The notes: generated by a model from the sequence alone, not told the origin. Counted from the first letter of the stretch, positions 11,425 to 24,302 are shown. The stretch: DNA of 64,000 bases from Liquidambar formosana (GCA_039720395.1 CM077832.1:27143763-27207762); one strand, 5' to 3'. A program made the numbers and translations.

Positions 11425-13619
11425 ATGGATCCAAATGAAGACTCCACTTCAAAGTATCCATTCCTTGACTCAAAGAGTAGATACAAGGCACCAATATATG
11501 ATGTTCCTCAAGAGAAATTGCTTCTAGAACCAAGGAATCATCTCTCTTTTCTCCATTCCAAGCAAGAGGTAAGCTTACCCATTTTAAACTTTTCTTTGAA
11601 ATTTTCATTTTTGTTGATTAAAATGCATTCCCATGAACTCTCTATGAGTATTCCTAGCAATGTTTGCAATGCCCATTGATTTTGGCAAGGATTGGATGTG
11701 AAAAGAATTCAATTTGAAAACTTGGTGAATAGTGCCCACCAAGTGTTTGATAAAATGCTTGAATGATGAAAATTCATCCAATCTTTGTAAAATTGATGTG
11801 CATTGCAAGGCAAAACCATAGGCATTCATTTCTAATTGATTTTAGAAACAAAACCAAGCATTTTCATGAACTTTGAAAAACAAAGTTTGCTATATTTTTG
11901 AAAAACCCATGTTTTCATGAACAAGGTTTGCTTATTTTTTCCTCAAAAAACCACTTTGGAAAACAAAGTTTGCTTGCTATTTTCTTTGAAAAATCCTTGT
12001 TTCCATGGTCTTGGAATGCATGGTTTACCAATGATCATGAGTTTGAAGAATAAAACCAATGTTTTCATAAACTTTCAAAGCATGGTTTACTTGTTCATGA
12101 ACTAAGAGACTTAGTTTTTTGAAAAGCCAATTATTAATGCTTGCATATGATTTTTACACTAACTAGGTGAATAATTCTTCTTGATTAGCCCAACTTCCAA
12201 GACCTACGCACAAGGTCTTCGATAAAGAATCTTATTGGGTGGTGGAGGCGTATGGAACACACCCAACCTTCCGCAAGAGAATCCATTAAGAAAGCAGGTT
12301 TTGGTTGGTTTCTTGACTCCTTATGGAATGAACAGTGGGATAGGCAAGCCCTCCTTGCCTTAGCTGAGCTATGGTGGGATACCACCAACACCTTCCACTT
12401 CAGTTTTGGGGAGATGACCATGACTCCTAAGGATTTTTCAATTATCACCAGTTTAAGCCTCAAAGGAAAGAGGTTGGAATTCTATGGGGATGCCAACACA
12501 AATAGTGCTTATCTCCTCACTATGTTGGGGATGGATATTGAGGCGGGTTCCCGCGGTGTTAGGAGGACATGGCTTTTTAAGAATTTTGCCAATCAAGTAG
12601 AAGGTGTGGGAGTGGCTCCCGAGTGTATTGCTAGGGCTTTCATGATCTATATGCTCTCCTGCACTCTCTTTGTTGGTGCCAATGACATGGCGCAACTGGG
12701 CTACCTTGCTTCCATGGTAGATGTGAACAAAATGGGGAGGTATAACTGGGGAGGGGCAGCACTAGCTACTATGTATAGATCCATGTCCGACATGTCTCGA
12801 GGTGTTTCCAAGAATTTTGGTGGGCTCCCATTTGTTTGGGAGGTAAGTAAAAATGTTTAATTTTTAAATTCCTCTCAAACTTGACTTAATTTTAATGCTT
12901 TTCTTGAATTTTGACAGATATGGTATTATGAATACCTGGGACTGTGCCGCCCCGCCCTGGATAAGAATGGCCTATACTTGGGAACTATGGTCCCAACAAG
13001 ATAGCTGTGCGTGCCCCCAATAGGCATGACTATGCCCATGCAAGGGCATACTTGGCGAGCCTAAATGCTGACATGGTAATCCACCTTCCTCATTCTTTTC
13101 TTTCATTCATTTTTTATTATCTTGCTCATCATTTTCTCAAATTCAACAGGTAGAGTGGAGCCCATGGGGGCTGTGGGAAGGCAGGCTGCCTAGGAGGTGT
13201 GTGTCCTGTTTGGAATTGACTGGGAAGAGGGTACTCTTTGAGGGTCCCTCAGGGAGATACTGGTATTTAGGGGAGCGCGTCCTTAGGCAGGTGAAAGGAT
13301 GAGTGGATGCCGCTCTTACCCCTGTCTTGCCTCCCATGAATATGAGGCACACTGACTCTCTGGATGGGGATGAGCTGATGGAAGCTCTGATTGGATGGGA
13401 TGCTGAGGAGTTCACCTCGCCCAATACCGACTACATGACTTTTTGCAATCAATTTCTGATGCGCCCTAGAGTCATTGGCTTCCCACCTCAAGGGGTGAGT
13501 CTCCATTCCATTCTTTTCAATTATTGACTTATGCAAGCGCTCTTCTTAAACAAATTATCTATTGCAGGGCCGGCGAGCTCGTGGACATAGTTCCACAATA
13601 GCGTCCTCCATAGGCATGA

Positions 13620-15276
13620 TGTTGGGAATCATACAAGAGGGAAAAATCGAAGTGCGGAATATAAAAATTTTTCCTACGATTCCACAGCCCATGAATCTAA
13701 CTATGCATAACACAAAATCAAACCCTAACTACAAAGAGGGTTAGAACACTTACAGAATTTTTGTCTTCTCCTTTTTGCTCCAAGCTTTGATTCCGGACAG
13801 CGGTGAATGAGCAGCCCAAGTGTGCTGCCTCCAACGGTATCCACACCTAGCTAGAGCTTCAAGTCCTTTCTTTCTTCTTCCTTGTTGTTGCTAGAGGTGG
13901 AGAAGAGAGAGAGAGAGAAGAGAGCCTCCAAGGGGCTGGACGGCTAGGGTTTTTTGTGCAAGCCTATTATGCCATGTCACACATAAGTGTGACTTATATA
14001 GGCAGCCCACTAAAGGGGGCTGGCCAGGGGAAGAAACCCTAATAGGGTTATGTGTAATTACACTTAATTGCACATTAACCCCTATTATTTGTATCAAATA
14101 CAAATAGGCCTATAAAGAACTATTCTTTATTCACTAAAACCCTTTCTCTCATAGACTTTAAAGCCCTTCTTGCATGATCAGTGTGTGACCCATTGGGTTC
14201 ACATCATTAAGTAGTAGGAATAGCACAAGGTGTGCACAATGGAACTCTTTCCATTTAGGGTCTAATTGGAACTCCTTCCAATTCCCTAATTGATTATAAC
14301 TCACTTATATCAATTAGGGCTTCTACTAACCATGAGTAACACCTAGCATATGGCTCATGGTGTGGTCCTTAATGAGGTGAATAGTCATTTACAAAGAACC
14401 CTTCTGTTATAGTTTATAGGTTACGATTGCATCCTTCCTTCAACACGATGTCTCCAATTGAACTAATAGGACATAGAAGTCTGTCAAGTCCCTAGTTCAA
14501 TTACTTTATACTCATTCATAGATATCAACTCATAGATGAACTCATGAAACTCTTTTCATATTCATCCTACCATGGCCATGGATTTAATGAGTTATATTAT
14601 GAATGCTATATGAGACATTCTCTCTCTTTTTCCTGAGAGTGATGGATCCCTTGTTGATCACTCACATGCCTTCATACACATAGCAGTAGGGCCAATGAAC
14701 ACCTTTGCAGACCACTGAATAGGATCTGCACTTAGTGTTATCAAACTTCTAAAGCTACATGCATAAGGCAACTATGGTGTCTCAGGTCTAAGGATTACTT
14801 GTACCACTATAACAATGACAAACTGATTGACAGGCAGGATAAAACTCCATTCAGTTTATCTCATATCTTTGGTCACATTCAGTGTACCTATTCTTATAAT
14901 AGGCACCCACTTGTTGGTTGTAGTGTCTCCACACAAATAGCTTGAGACTAGCTATCCTCCTATAGAGTCAACCTAACAAGTGCTAGTCCTATGGTTCATT
15001 ACTGTCCATCATAGTGAACCTTCAACTAGGAATGCTTAAGGAGTTTAGTACAGAGATATATCTATAGTCTCAAAATTACAACTCTTTGTAATTCCATATT
15101 CTCAACTCTAACTCCATGGACATATTATGTAAATATAAATGATGCATATAAACATAATAGAATAAGCCCTTTTATTAAATCAATAATAAATGTGACATAC
15201 ATAAATGAAATCAAATGATTGTTCCTAATCCCTAAACAATCATCTCTATGATTGGCTCTAGGGCATAATCCTAACA
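13620..15276 (-). repeat. 3' LTR of Copia element 1
   Basis: The minus strand starts TGTTAGGATTATGCCC and ends GATTCCCAACA. A TATA-like TATATAAG is present near 13993-14000 on the minus strand, followed by an AG/CT-rich leader. Confidence 0.95.
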
Positions 15277-15292
15277 ATCTCCCACTTGCACT
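15277..15292 (-). other. Polypurine tract of Copia element 1
   Basis: The minus strand reads GTGCAAGTGGGAGAT immediately before the 3' LTR. GTGGGAGA is a typical Copia polypurine tract. The same sequence follows the LTRs at 51109 and 63983. Confidence 0.85.
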
Positions 15293-18200
15293 AAAGCCAA
15301 TCGACCATGTATCGCATACCTATCTTCTCAAGATGTTGGTCTTAGACATAACCAATTATGTTTTAAAGCTTTAGTCAGTAGGTCTACAAAACTTATGTAG
15401 ATAATATCTTCTGTAATGTATCTATTACCTCTTCCAATGATTCCTCTAATCACTTGGAATTGTCACTCTATGAGTTTGGACTTTTGATGAGACCGTGATT
15501 CCTATACTTGAGCTATAGACCCATTGTTGTCACAAAACAAGGTGTGGGCAACTCAATGGAAGGAACAACTCTAAGTTCTAAATGAACTTATAGATCCAAA
15601 CAGTCTCCTAGACAATGCGACAATTAATTCACCCTTAATAATGGAATCCACTGTATCTTTCATACAGTTCTTCCATTAAGTATTTCACCAACTAAAGTGA
15701 ATATAAAATATACCCCATATGGATTATATCCAAATCCATATACCCATCTACTATGAGTTTACAATTTCCATATACAATCCAATATTCCAAATTTGAATTG
15801 ATTGATAACTATTTGTAACAATTACAACATAATAGATATCAGGTTCAATACATAGTGTAAAATAAGGCTTCTTAACACTTTAAGAATCTTACTTGTGTTA
15901 TCCTAGGGCACATGCCCTTGAATAATGAATTCTTATCTGAAGTAAATCAGACCTCCTTTAGAATTCTCCATGTTGAACTCCTTCAACATTTCAACTATGT
16001 TTAATGATTTGGAGATACTTAGCAATCTATATGATCTATCTCTATAGATCTTATTGGATGCTTTTGCCAAATCTTTCATGAATTAGTTTTTCTCCAAAAA
16101 CTAAAACTTTACATTAGATAACATTCATATATCATTTATAATGATTATGATGTCATCCATACTTAGGATAAAGAAAAACGATCGCACTCCCACTAACCTT
16201 TTATACACTCATGGTCCATCTATATAATGAGAGAAATCAAACAATTTGATTACTTCAACTTTATAGATGTTCTAATTATGAGAACCTTGTAGTCTATTAA
16301 TAGACTTCTATAACTTACACACTTTTATGGTTTTTCACCATTTGATATAACATCTTTATATCCTTTTTGACATATCTTATATTCAAAATGTGTGTTTATA
16401 GATAACAAGATCCAAATGGATTTCAGCATAACTATTATCAAACAAGTTTCTTTATAGACAACTTTTTGCCTATTTTGAAAACATTCTTAAATAGCCAAGC
16501 CTTTTAGGTCTCTACCTATCCATATTGGATTTAATGACTCTTAGTCATTTCTCGAGTTGATGTGAAACATCGTCTAGTCATAATCAATAGGATTATCTTG
16601 GTGATCTTTATCACCAAAGAACAATTCTTTCACATTCTAATAGAGATACAATATCTCTCTTATGTTAAGAAATATCCAATTTGATCTATGAAAAGATTGT
16701 AGTGTAGTTAAGGGTTTTGTCTTAACAGAGACAAGGGTTGGATCTTTGTTCATTTGTGGCTTTACAGACAATTCTATAAATTCTATCTACTTTTGCATCT
16801 TCTTGAATGAACTCTTTCTCAAGAAAATCCAACAAACATCCTAATAGACAACTTTTGTTCATTAGGGTAATAGAAATACTATCCCAACCACTTTTGGGAT
16901 ATACCACAATTCAACACTTACTTGACCGTATTTCCAGATTGTCTACATTATGTTTCCAGACATACGTAGCACAAGCCCAAGCCTTAACTTCTATAAGTTG
17001 GGTTTCTTCCCATATCATATCTGATATAATTGGGACAAAACTGGAGTGAACCCTAAATTATCAATATGTAGCAATTTTAAGGTATATCCTAGATGGATAC
17101 ATTAGTAAAACTCATCATGGATCAAACCATATCTTAATAGGGTTCAATTTGTTCTCTTAGATTCACCATTGAGCTATGGTATTCTAAGATGAGTCTACTA
17201 TAATTGAATGCATGCTCTACATGACTGTATACATCACAATGTATAGTCAAATTATAAATGTAACTCATTCACTTCACCAAGTAAAAGATGGGTTTGGTCA
17301 TCCCATAACCAAGTCATAATCGTTACATTTAAATGAGAGTCTCTACATCTCTTGTATTCTCGGAATACGTTGCATTCGCTCTAATTAGTCATTTAAATTC
17401 AGAAATCAAATTTCTAGAATGTCTTAAATGACTTAGTTAAGAAATAAGTTCCCAAAATTAATCTAGCAACTCTTGCTCTATTAAAATTTTTAAAGGTAAC
17501 TTATTATCTACTTAACTTTCTGCTTCGATTTAGATTATACTAGAATCCAAAAACCAAGAAGCAGAACTAACCAACAATTTAGTTTAGAGCATGAACCAAA
17601 ACTTCAAAAGTTTGGTTCTTCTAGGAAGACTGATACTTTATCAAGTTCCCTTTACAATACCTTATGTTTACTACAAAATAATTATATTTCTTTGTCTTTG
17701 ACTTTTCAAGACTTGCTTTCCTCTATGCTTCCATTTTAAATCACATCTAGCTTCTCAAGCTATTCTATGTGATTAATCATTTTTCAAAAGAATGATTATT
17801 AATAAACAACTTTTATTACATCCTAGTCCAGAAGAAGTCCTTTACAAGTACTATACTTTATAGTATTATTTTACTCACAATACAACCTTTGTATGTGATG
17901 TAGGACATCAAAGGCACTTGCATTTACTAATTTTGCTTTTGAAGCTCATTAGTCATCAATACTATCACATATAGCATGGCAACAAGATGCCAATTGCGCA
18001 TAGTGTCTTTTTCTTTTTAGGATGTTTTATGGAGGGCCTTTAATAAAAGGCCTAATAGCATATAAACAATCTTTTGAAGTTGAGAACAATTCTCAATTTC
18101 CTAAGTCAATCAAAGAAATCGGGTTTAGTCAAACTATCAATATCCTATATATTAGGAAATAGGGGTTTTGAGGTGAGTAATTAGGTAATCTACATAAACA

Positions 18201-18340
18201 GAGAATTAGATTTCATTTTTATCCATAATGATTGGGTCTTTAATCATATGGTACCTCCCACTATTTTATCAAATTCCATACACCCTCTAATGGAATTCGG
18301 GAATCTCATTCCTAATGGGGATTGGGGTCCCACTGTGACC

Positions 18341-18557
18341 TAGAAGCCTCACATGTTAGTTTCTTGGCTTCTAACCCACAATAAAAGACAACTCTTTGTC
18401 TATTGCTTCATAAGCAAGTTCCAATCGTTTTGCCTCTAGGGAACATACACCTCACATGTTAGTTTCTTGGAATACTTCCCTAGTTAAGTTAAACCCATCA
18501 TTCACACAGGTATGTTTCGCCAAATATATACCTCACATGTTAGTTTCTTGGTATATA
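18341..18557 (-). other. Three hairpins with a common loop in the Copia 1 leader
   Basis: Hairpins lie at 18341-18373 (stem TAGAAGCC/GGCTTCTA), 18436-18483 (stem CTAGGGAA/TTCCCTAG) and 18525-18557 (stem TATATACC/GGTATATA). Each loop carries TCACATGTTAGTTTCTT. In the first and third the loop is exactly this 17-mer. Weaker hairpins (AGACA/TGTCT and TTGCTT/AAGCAA) lie between them. They fall between gag and the primer site, so they belong to the 5' untranslated leader. Confidence 0.8.
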
Positions 18558-19867
18558 CCAGTTTAGGCACCCCATGATATCTCATATGTGATAGTTTCAA
18601 GTAATGTCTTTAACATGGGTAGCTCCTACATGTCTGCAGCCAGGTACCCACATTAAGGGACGTTAGATGATCCTATAATGATGGAAGGCAATGAAGAATT
18701 CATTCCCCAATGACTTCTCCATTTTCAACTTAATATTAAATAAGAGGGGTTTTAAAGGGTCTCATCAAATTAACATGCATCCTATGTATCAAAATTTAAA
18801 TATATAAATTATGCTATTTATAATCGTACATCTCATGCTATTATAAATCATACATTGCATGCTATTATATATATCAACATATATAAAGTACCATATTTTG
18901 ATATTAGTCCCTAAGTAAATAGGTAACATATACCAAACTATAGTATTGGAGCTAATACAATTATCTCATAAATTTAAGCTCCCACTATGATGATTATGGA
19001 CTTTGAGAGGATTCAATCCAAGCCAATAGATTGAATCCAAGGTCTAAGGTGGGTGTAGGTGATCGTAAAATAAACCATTCGTAACATGCATGCTTTCTTG
19101 AAACACTTCTCTAAGCTTTCAAGTCCTTCAATCTGCTCTCTTGGCTTGATGGTCTCCACCATTGGCTTGTTGGGCTCTATCATGCTCCTTTGGGTCCACC
19201 ATGCTCCTTAGTGCGCTCTCGATTATATAACATTTACATAATTTAAAGAAAGGGATACATAAGGGGAATGTGGGGTACATAAGAGAATGATAGAGAGGGA
19301 GGGAGAGGGAAGGTGGCATGCAAGCCCCAAATAAATTACATCACCTTAATAAAATTACAACTCTTGTAAATAATAACATCCCATTCATAAGACGGCCAAT
19401 CACAATTGGTTTAAAGGGTATAGTCCATAATCATCATCCAAGCACATACATACAATCTCATTGCATAATGTAAAGAAAAACTGTAAGCATTAAAACATAT
19501 AGGCATTATGGTAATTCTCTTGAATGATTTACATTAATCTCATTAATGCATCCTAATCTTATTAGGTTTTAACAAAAATATCCAGAATTAAATAAAGTCT
19601 TGACATTTAAGACATTACAGTTTCAATTAATCAAATTAATTTAAAACATGTAAAGTTTCCTAAAATAACTCTAATATCCAATATTAGGGTTTCCTTAATT
19701 AAACAAAACAATTTCATTTAATTAAGAATTTCCAGATTTTAATTTAATCCCTAATTGTGTTTTAAACCATTTAAAACATTATAAAATTAATCAATATTAA
19801 TTAAATAATTAATATAGGAATTAAATAAAATCATTAAAATGATGAATTAGTGTATTAGGGTTTCCTA

Positions 19868-19910
19868 AAACCCTAAACCCTAAATGCATAACCCTAAACC
19901 CTAAATGCAA
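19868..19910. repeat. Telomere-like CCCTAAA repeats in the Copia 1 leader
   Basis: Several CCCTAAA units alternate with TGCATAA-like spacers. Copia element 2 has a similar stretch near 55354-55395, so it is part of the element and not a healed chromosome end. Confidence 0.7.
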
Positions 19911-21640
19911 GCCCTAATCATTAAATGCCTTATGATTGGTCATTTAATGTCCAATCATTAAAACCCTAGGTTCATATGGTATTTAATAAAAGGGATTAGG
20001 GTTTAATTAATGCCAAATAGGGCATTAATTACCCTTAATTAATTACACTAATTAGGGTTTCCAAAACCCTAACCCTAGACATCATTAATGGTATTAATTA
20101 TGCCCTAACAATCAATAACCATGATTGGTCATTTAATGACCAATCATTAACTCTTAATTAAGGTAATTAATATTCCAATTAGGGTTTTAATTAATGCCAT
20201 AATGAAATTAGGGTTTCATCATTAACTCAAAATTAGGGTTTCATCCTTAACTCTATGCAGCCGTCACTACCAGGGGGCTGCCTGAGCTTGGCAAGGCTGC
20301 CATGGCCACCAACGACTGTGGGAGGCCATGGCCAGTCATGGGAGAACATCCTAGGGGTGTGGGACAAGCCTCTAGACACGTGAGAAGTGGTGGAAGTGGC
20401 TGCCATCATCAAGAACAATCAGGGTTTTCAAAACCCATTGCTGGAGCCATTGTTGCAGACCTTGAAGGTCACAATAGCTTCTAAATCCTTATCAATTCGA
20501 CTCCTCCATTGAAACCAGCTTTTGTATCATGTCCCTACATGAAATACTAAGCTAATAGAAGAGGTTTGGATGATCAAATCATCACCAATTGTTCTAAACA
20601 ATTAAAACAACAGTAGGCTGCCCAGAATTTGACAGCACACTGTCCATGGTCAGAAATTGATTTAAAACCCAGCAAGATGAATGAATTAGGCTACCAAACG
20701 AATTTTCCCAGTATCCTACATGTCTTAGGAAACTAATGCAATTGGTTTCATGCAATTTGGAGTTCCCTAACTCAAGTTCTAATCAAAACTCCATTGATGA
20801 CTTTTCTGCAGAGAAAATCTGCTATGCTGTTCATGAAAAATTTTCAAACTTTTTGAATCTTTTTCCATCAAAACCTTTTTGAAACTTAAAGAAAATCACA
20901 TACACATGATATATAATGATCCTACAATGATCTTCCATCATAAATACAGCAGCTTTAATTAGAATTAATTGCAAGAACCTTAGGGTTCTAAAACCCAGAT
21001 TCAGCCTCCATGGTGTTCTTCTCCTTCTTCCTTCTGTTCTAGCATCTTAATCCAATTATGATGCATCTAAATGCTTGGGAACCTTTACCTACCATGTCTA
21101 GAACATAACCCAAGTGGTGGCAACCATTGCCATGCCTTTGATCTCCATCAATAACTCAAAGTTGTGGCTATTGCATCATTCCCGAGCAAAACTGTCTTTC
21201 CAGACAGCCTGTAGTAAAAAATTCATAACTTTCACTACAGAACTCGGATTGACGCACCGTTTGTTGGGTTGGAAAGCTTATTCAAAGAGCTTTCTAACCA
21301 TATATGGCTCGAAAATTTTGGAGAAGAACTCTGAATTCGGTATGCAAAACAAGATGACGGTTTTTCATGGCAACCATGAAAACTGTTCATAACAGTTTTA
21401 TAAAACCCTAGTTTCCTCATTCTTCTTCTCCAAACTCAAACCCTATGCAACCTATTGCATCCATGGATACACTTAACCATCAATTAGAAGAGGAGTAGAA
21501 GAGAATTGACCTAGGGTTCCAAACCCTAGGTTCAGCCATGGAGGAAAACCAATTATGCAGAAAAAATTTTCCAGATTTTTGAATCATTCAACTACACCAT
21601 AATTACCAGCCCATATGTATTTTGTACTATGCATAATCAT

Positions 21641-21653
21641 GGCTCTGATACCA
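21641..21653 (-). other. Primer binding site of Copia element 1 (initiator tRNA-Met)
   Basis: The minus strand reads TGGTATCAGAGCC one base inside the 5' LTR. This is complementary to the 3' end of plant initiator tRNA-Met, the usual Copia primer. Confidence 0.93.
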
Positions 21654-21654
21654 C

Positions 21655-23311
21655 TGTTGGGAATCATACAAGAGGGAAAAATCGAAGTGCGGAATATAAA
21701 AATTTTTCCTACGATTCCACAGCCCATGAATCTAACTATGCATAACACAAAATCAAACCCTAACTACAAAGAGGGTTAGAACACTTACAGAATTTTTGTC
21801 TTCTCCTTTTTGCTCCAAGCTTTGATTCCGAACAGCGGTGAATGAGCAGCCCAAGTGTGCTGCCTCCAACGGTATCCACACCTAGCTAGAGCTTCAAGTC
21901 CTTTCTTTCTTCTTCCTTGTTGTTGCTAGAGGTGGAGAAGAGAGAGAGAGAGAAGAGAGCCTCCAAGGGGCTGGACGGCTAGGGTTTTTTGTGCAAGCCT
22001 ATTATGCCATGTCACACATAAGTGTGACTTATATAGGCAGCCCACTAAAGGGGGCTGGCCAGGGGAAGAAACCCTAATAGGGTTATGTGTAATTACACTT
22101 AATTCCACATTAACCCCTATTATTTGTATCAAATACAAATAGGCCTATAAAAAACTATTCTTTATTCACTAAAACCCTTTCTCTCATAGACTTTAAAGCC
22201 CTTCTTGCATGATCAGTGTGTGACCCATTGGGTTCACATCATTAAGTAGTAGGAATAGCACGAGGTGTGCACAATGGAACTCTTTCCATTTAGGGTCTAA
22301 TTGGAACTCCTTCCAATTCCCTAATTGATTATAACTCACTTATATCAATTAGGGCTTCGACTAACCATGAGTAACACCTAGCATATGGCTCATGGTGTGG
22401 TCCTTAATGAGGTGAATAGTCATTTACAAAGAACCCTTCTGTTATAGTTTATAGGTTACGATTGCATCCTTCCTTCAACACAATGTCTCCAATTGAACTA
22501 ATAGGACATGGAAGTCTGTCAAGTCCCTAGTTCAATTACTTTATACTCATTCATAGATATTAACTCATAGATGAACTCATGAAACTCTTTTCATATTCAT
22601 CCTACCATGGCCATGGATTTAATGAGTTATATTATGAATGCTATATGAGACATTCTCTCTCTTTTTCCTGAGAGTGATGGATCCCTTGTTGATCACTCAC
22701 ATGCCTTCATACACATAGCAGTAAGGCCAATGAACACCTTTGCAGACCCCTGAATAGGATCTGCACTTAGTGTTATCAAACTTCTAAAGCTACATGCATA
22801 AGGCAACTATGGTGTCTCAGGTCTAAGGATTACTTGTACCACTATAACAATGACAAACTGATTGACAGGCAGGATAAAACTCCATTCAGTTTATCTCATA
22901 TCTTTGGTCACATTCAGTGTACCTATTCTTATAATAGGCACCCACTTGTTGGTTGTAGTGTCTCCACACAAATAGCTTGAGACTAGCTATCCTCCTATAG
23001 AGTCAACCTAACAAGTGCTAGTCCTATGGTTCATTACTGTCCATCATAGTGAACCTTCAACTAGGAATGCTTAAGGAGTTTAGTACAGAGATATATCTAT
23101 AGTCTCAAAATTACAACTCTTTGTAATTCCATATTCTCAACTCTAACTCCATGGACATATTATGTAAATATAAATGATGCATATAAACATAATAGAATAA
23201 GCCCTTTTATTAAATCAATAATAAATGTGACATACATAAATGAAATCAAATGATTGTTCCTAATCCCTAAACAATCATCTCTATGATTGGCTCTAGGGCA
23301 TAATCCTAACA
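21655..23311 (-). repeat. 5' LTR of Copia element 1
   Basis: It is 1657 bp, the same length as the other LTR, with only scattered single-base differences (for example within the CGGACAGCGG motif and the CAACACGATGTC motif). Confidence 0.95.
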
Positions 23312-24079
23312 CATGACTCATGTGGATGAGGATTATGAGGTGGGGGGAATGGCACAGCCACCTCTCCCAGTACTCGACTTGCAAGTGAACCTATGCAATG
23401 GGTTGGAGTTCATGAAGACTAATATTACTCACCCTGCTTTTGACGAAGTCCCCAGGATTGACCCGAGCTATGAGCATGTAAGCTCTAAGCCTTTTGCTTT
23501 CCTGAAAACCTCTTTCATCATTTATTAACCATGTTCATCTTTTAGGTTCCCCGAGAGTACGCACAGGAGTGCCTTGAACTCAGCGAGGGATTAAGGCGGG
23601 ACCTTGTTAGGATGAGTTTGGCGAACTCTGTGCTAGAGGGGCGACTAAATCCCACTGTAAGACATTCCCTTTTGTTCATTCCAATCATAGGAGTTAAAGG
23701 CATAACCCTTCTTTATTAATTGATTTCTTTGCAACAGGTCTCCACACTGCGTCCACCACAACCAATGCCACCCCAAAGGAATCCTCATGCTGGTCGTGGT
23801 AGAGGCGAGTCAAGTAGAAAGAGAAGAACCACGGGAGATCATTAGATTAGCTTAACCTCTTGCTTTGTGAATGAATGAAACATCCTTCTTTATGCTTTGT
23901 AACCTTTTTTTGAACATTTGCTTTAGTACTTTGTATGAGACTTTTGGAATTCCATGGTGGTGATTTACTCATGTTTTTGTGCAAAAACAAGCTCAAAATA
24001 AGCTTCCCAAGGTCACATAACCATATAGGGGTCAAATTAGGTCAAAAATAGGCAAAAATGGGCATAATAGGAAAACGGC

Positions 24080-24159
24080 CTCGGGTGACCACCCGGGGCT
24101 GGGCGGCTAGCCGCCCAAGCCCAGGTGGCTAGCCGCCCAGGCCTGGGTGGTCACCCGAG
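24080..24159. promoter_or_regulatory. 80-bp near-palindrome, copy upstream of the DUF7745-like gene
   Basis: It starts CTCGGGTGACCACCC, ends GGGTGGTCACCCGAG and has the inner GGCGGCTAGCCGCCCA blocks. It ends 88 bp before the TATA box and 144 bp before the start codon of the next gene. Flanking AATAGGAAA and CCTATTTTGAC motifs also resemble the LTR context. Confidence 0.9.
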
Positions 24160-24246
24160 CCCGAAGCGGAAATCCCACTTTGAATAGGAAACTTCCTATT
24201 TTGACGGGTTTTTTCCTATTTGAACTTGGATTTGTGACCTTTTCCC

Positions 24247-24254
24247 TATAAAAA
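24247..24254 (+). promoter_or_regulatory. TATA box of the DUF7745-like antisense gene
   Basis: TATAAAAA preceded by CCC lies 49 bp upstream of the ATG at 24303. The spacing suits initiation around 24280 with a very short leader. Confidence 0.7.
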
Positions 24255-24302
24255 CACATCCAAGAGGTTCCTAAACCTACTTGTATTCATTCATTAGAAA
24301 TT

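Larger units (their letters stand above)
13620..23311 (-). mobile_element. Complete but non-coding Copia-like element 1, TSD CATGA
   Basis: Two 1657-bp LTRs (13620-15276, 21655-23311) bound a 6378-bp interior. CATGA flanks it at 13615-13619 and 23312-23316. On the minus strand the primer site is adjacent to the right LTR and the polypurine tract to the left LTR. I count about ten differences between the LTRs (roughly 99.4% identity), so insertion was recent. The interior has no ORF longer than about 90 codons. Decayed pol is recognisable only by comparison: 17080-17260 aligns with the integrase part of Copia element 2. The leader of about 3.4 kb is well kept. It must have moved using proteins from a relative. 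Confidence 0.95.
11425..23845 (+). pseudogene. Seven-exon PMD gene, antisense in element A, split by a Copia insertion
   Basis: Exons with GT-AG borders are 11425-11568, 12189-12842, 12918-13075, 13150-13494, 13568-13619 continued at 23317-23478, 23546-23656, and 23738-23845. Every junction I checked is phase 0. Exon 2 has the PMD core (KKAGFGWFLDSLW, then TMTPKDFSIITSLSL, then GRYNWGGAALATMYRSM). The last exon ends in a basic GRGRGESSRKRRT-like tail. Damage: TGA at 13300-13302 in exon 4; a frameshift in exon 3 near 12985-12995; a probable shift in exon 2 near 12285, where the family-like YGTHPTFRKR lies in another frame; and the 9.7-kb Copia element in exon 5. It runs opposite to the retrotransposon. 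PMD proteins are thought to act in the nucleus in silencing or to derive from transposases; a role here is unknown. Confidence 0.82.

Noticed and set aside
13891..14103. 70-codon ORF repeated at 21926
   Set aside because: It occurs in both LTRs of Copia element 1 and in no expected coding position; an LTR shadow.
19868..19910. Chromosome end or healed telomere
   Set aside because: The CCCTAAA runs are short, interrupted and shared by two Copia leaders, so they belong to the element.
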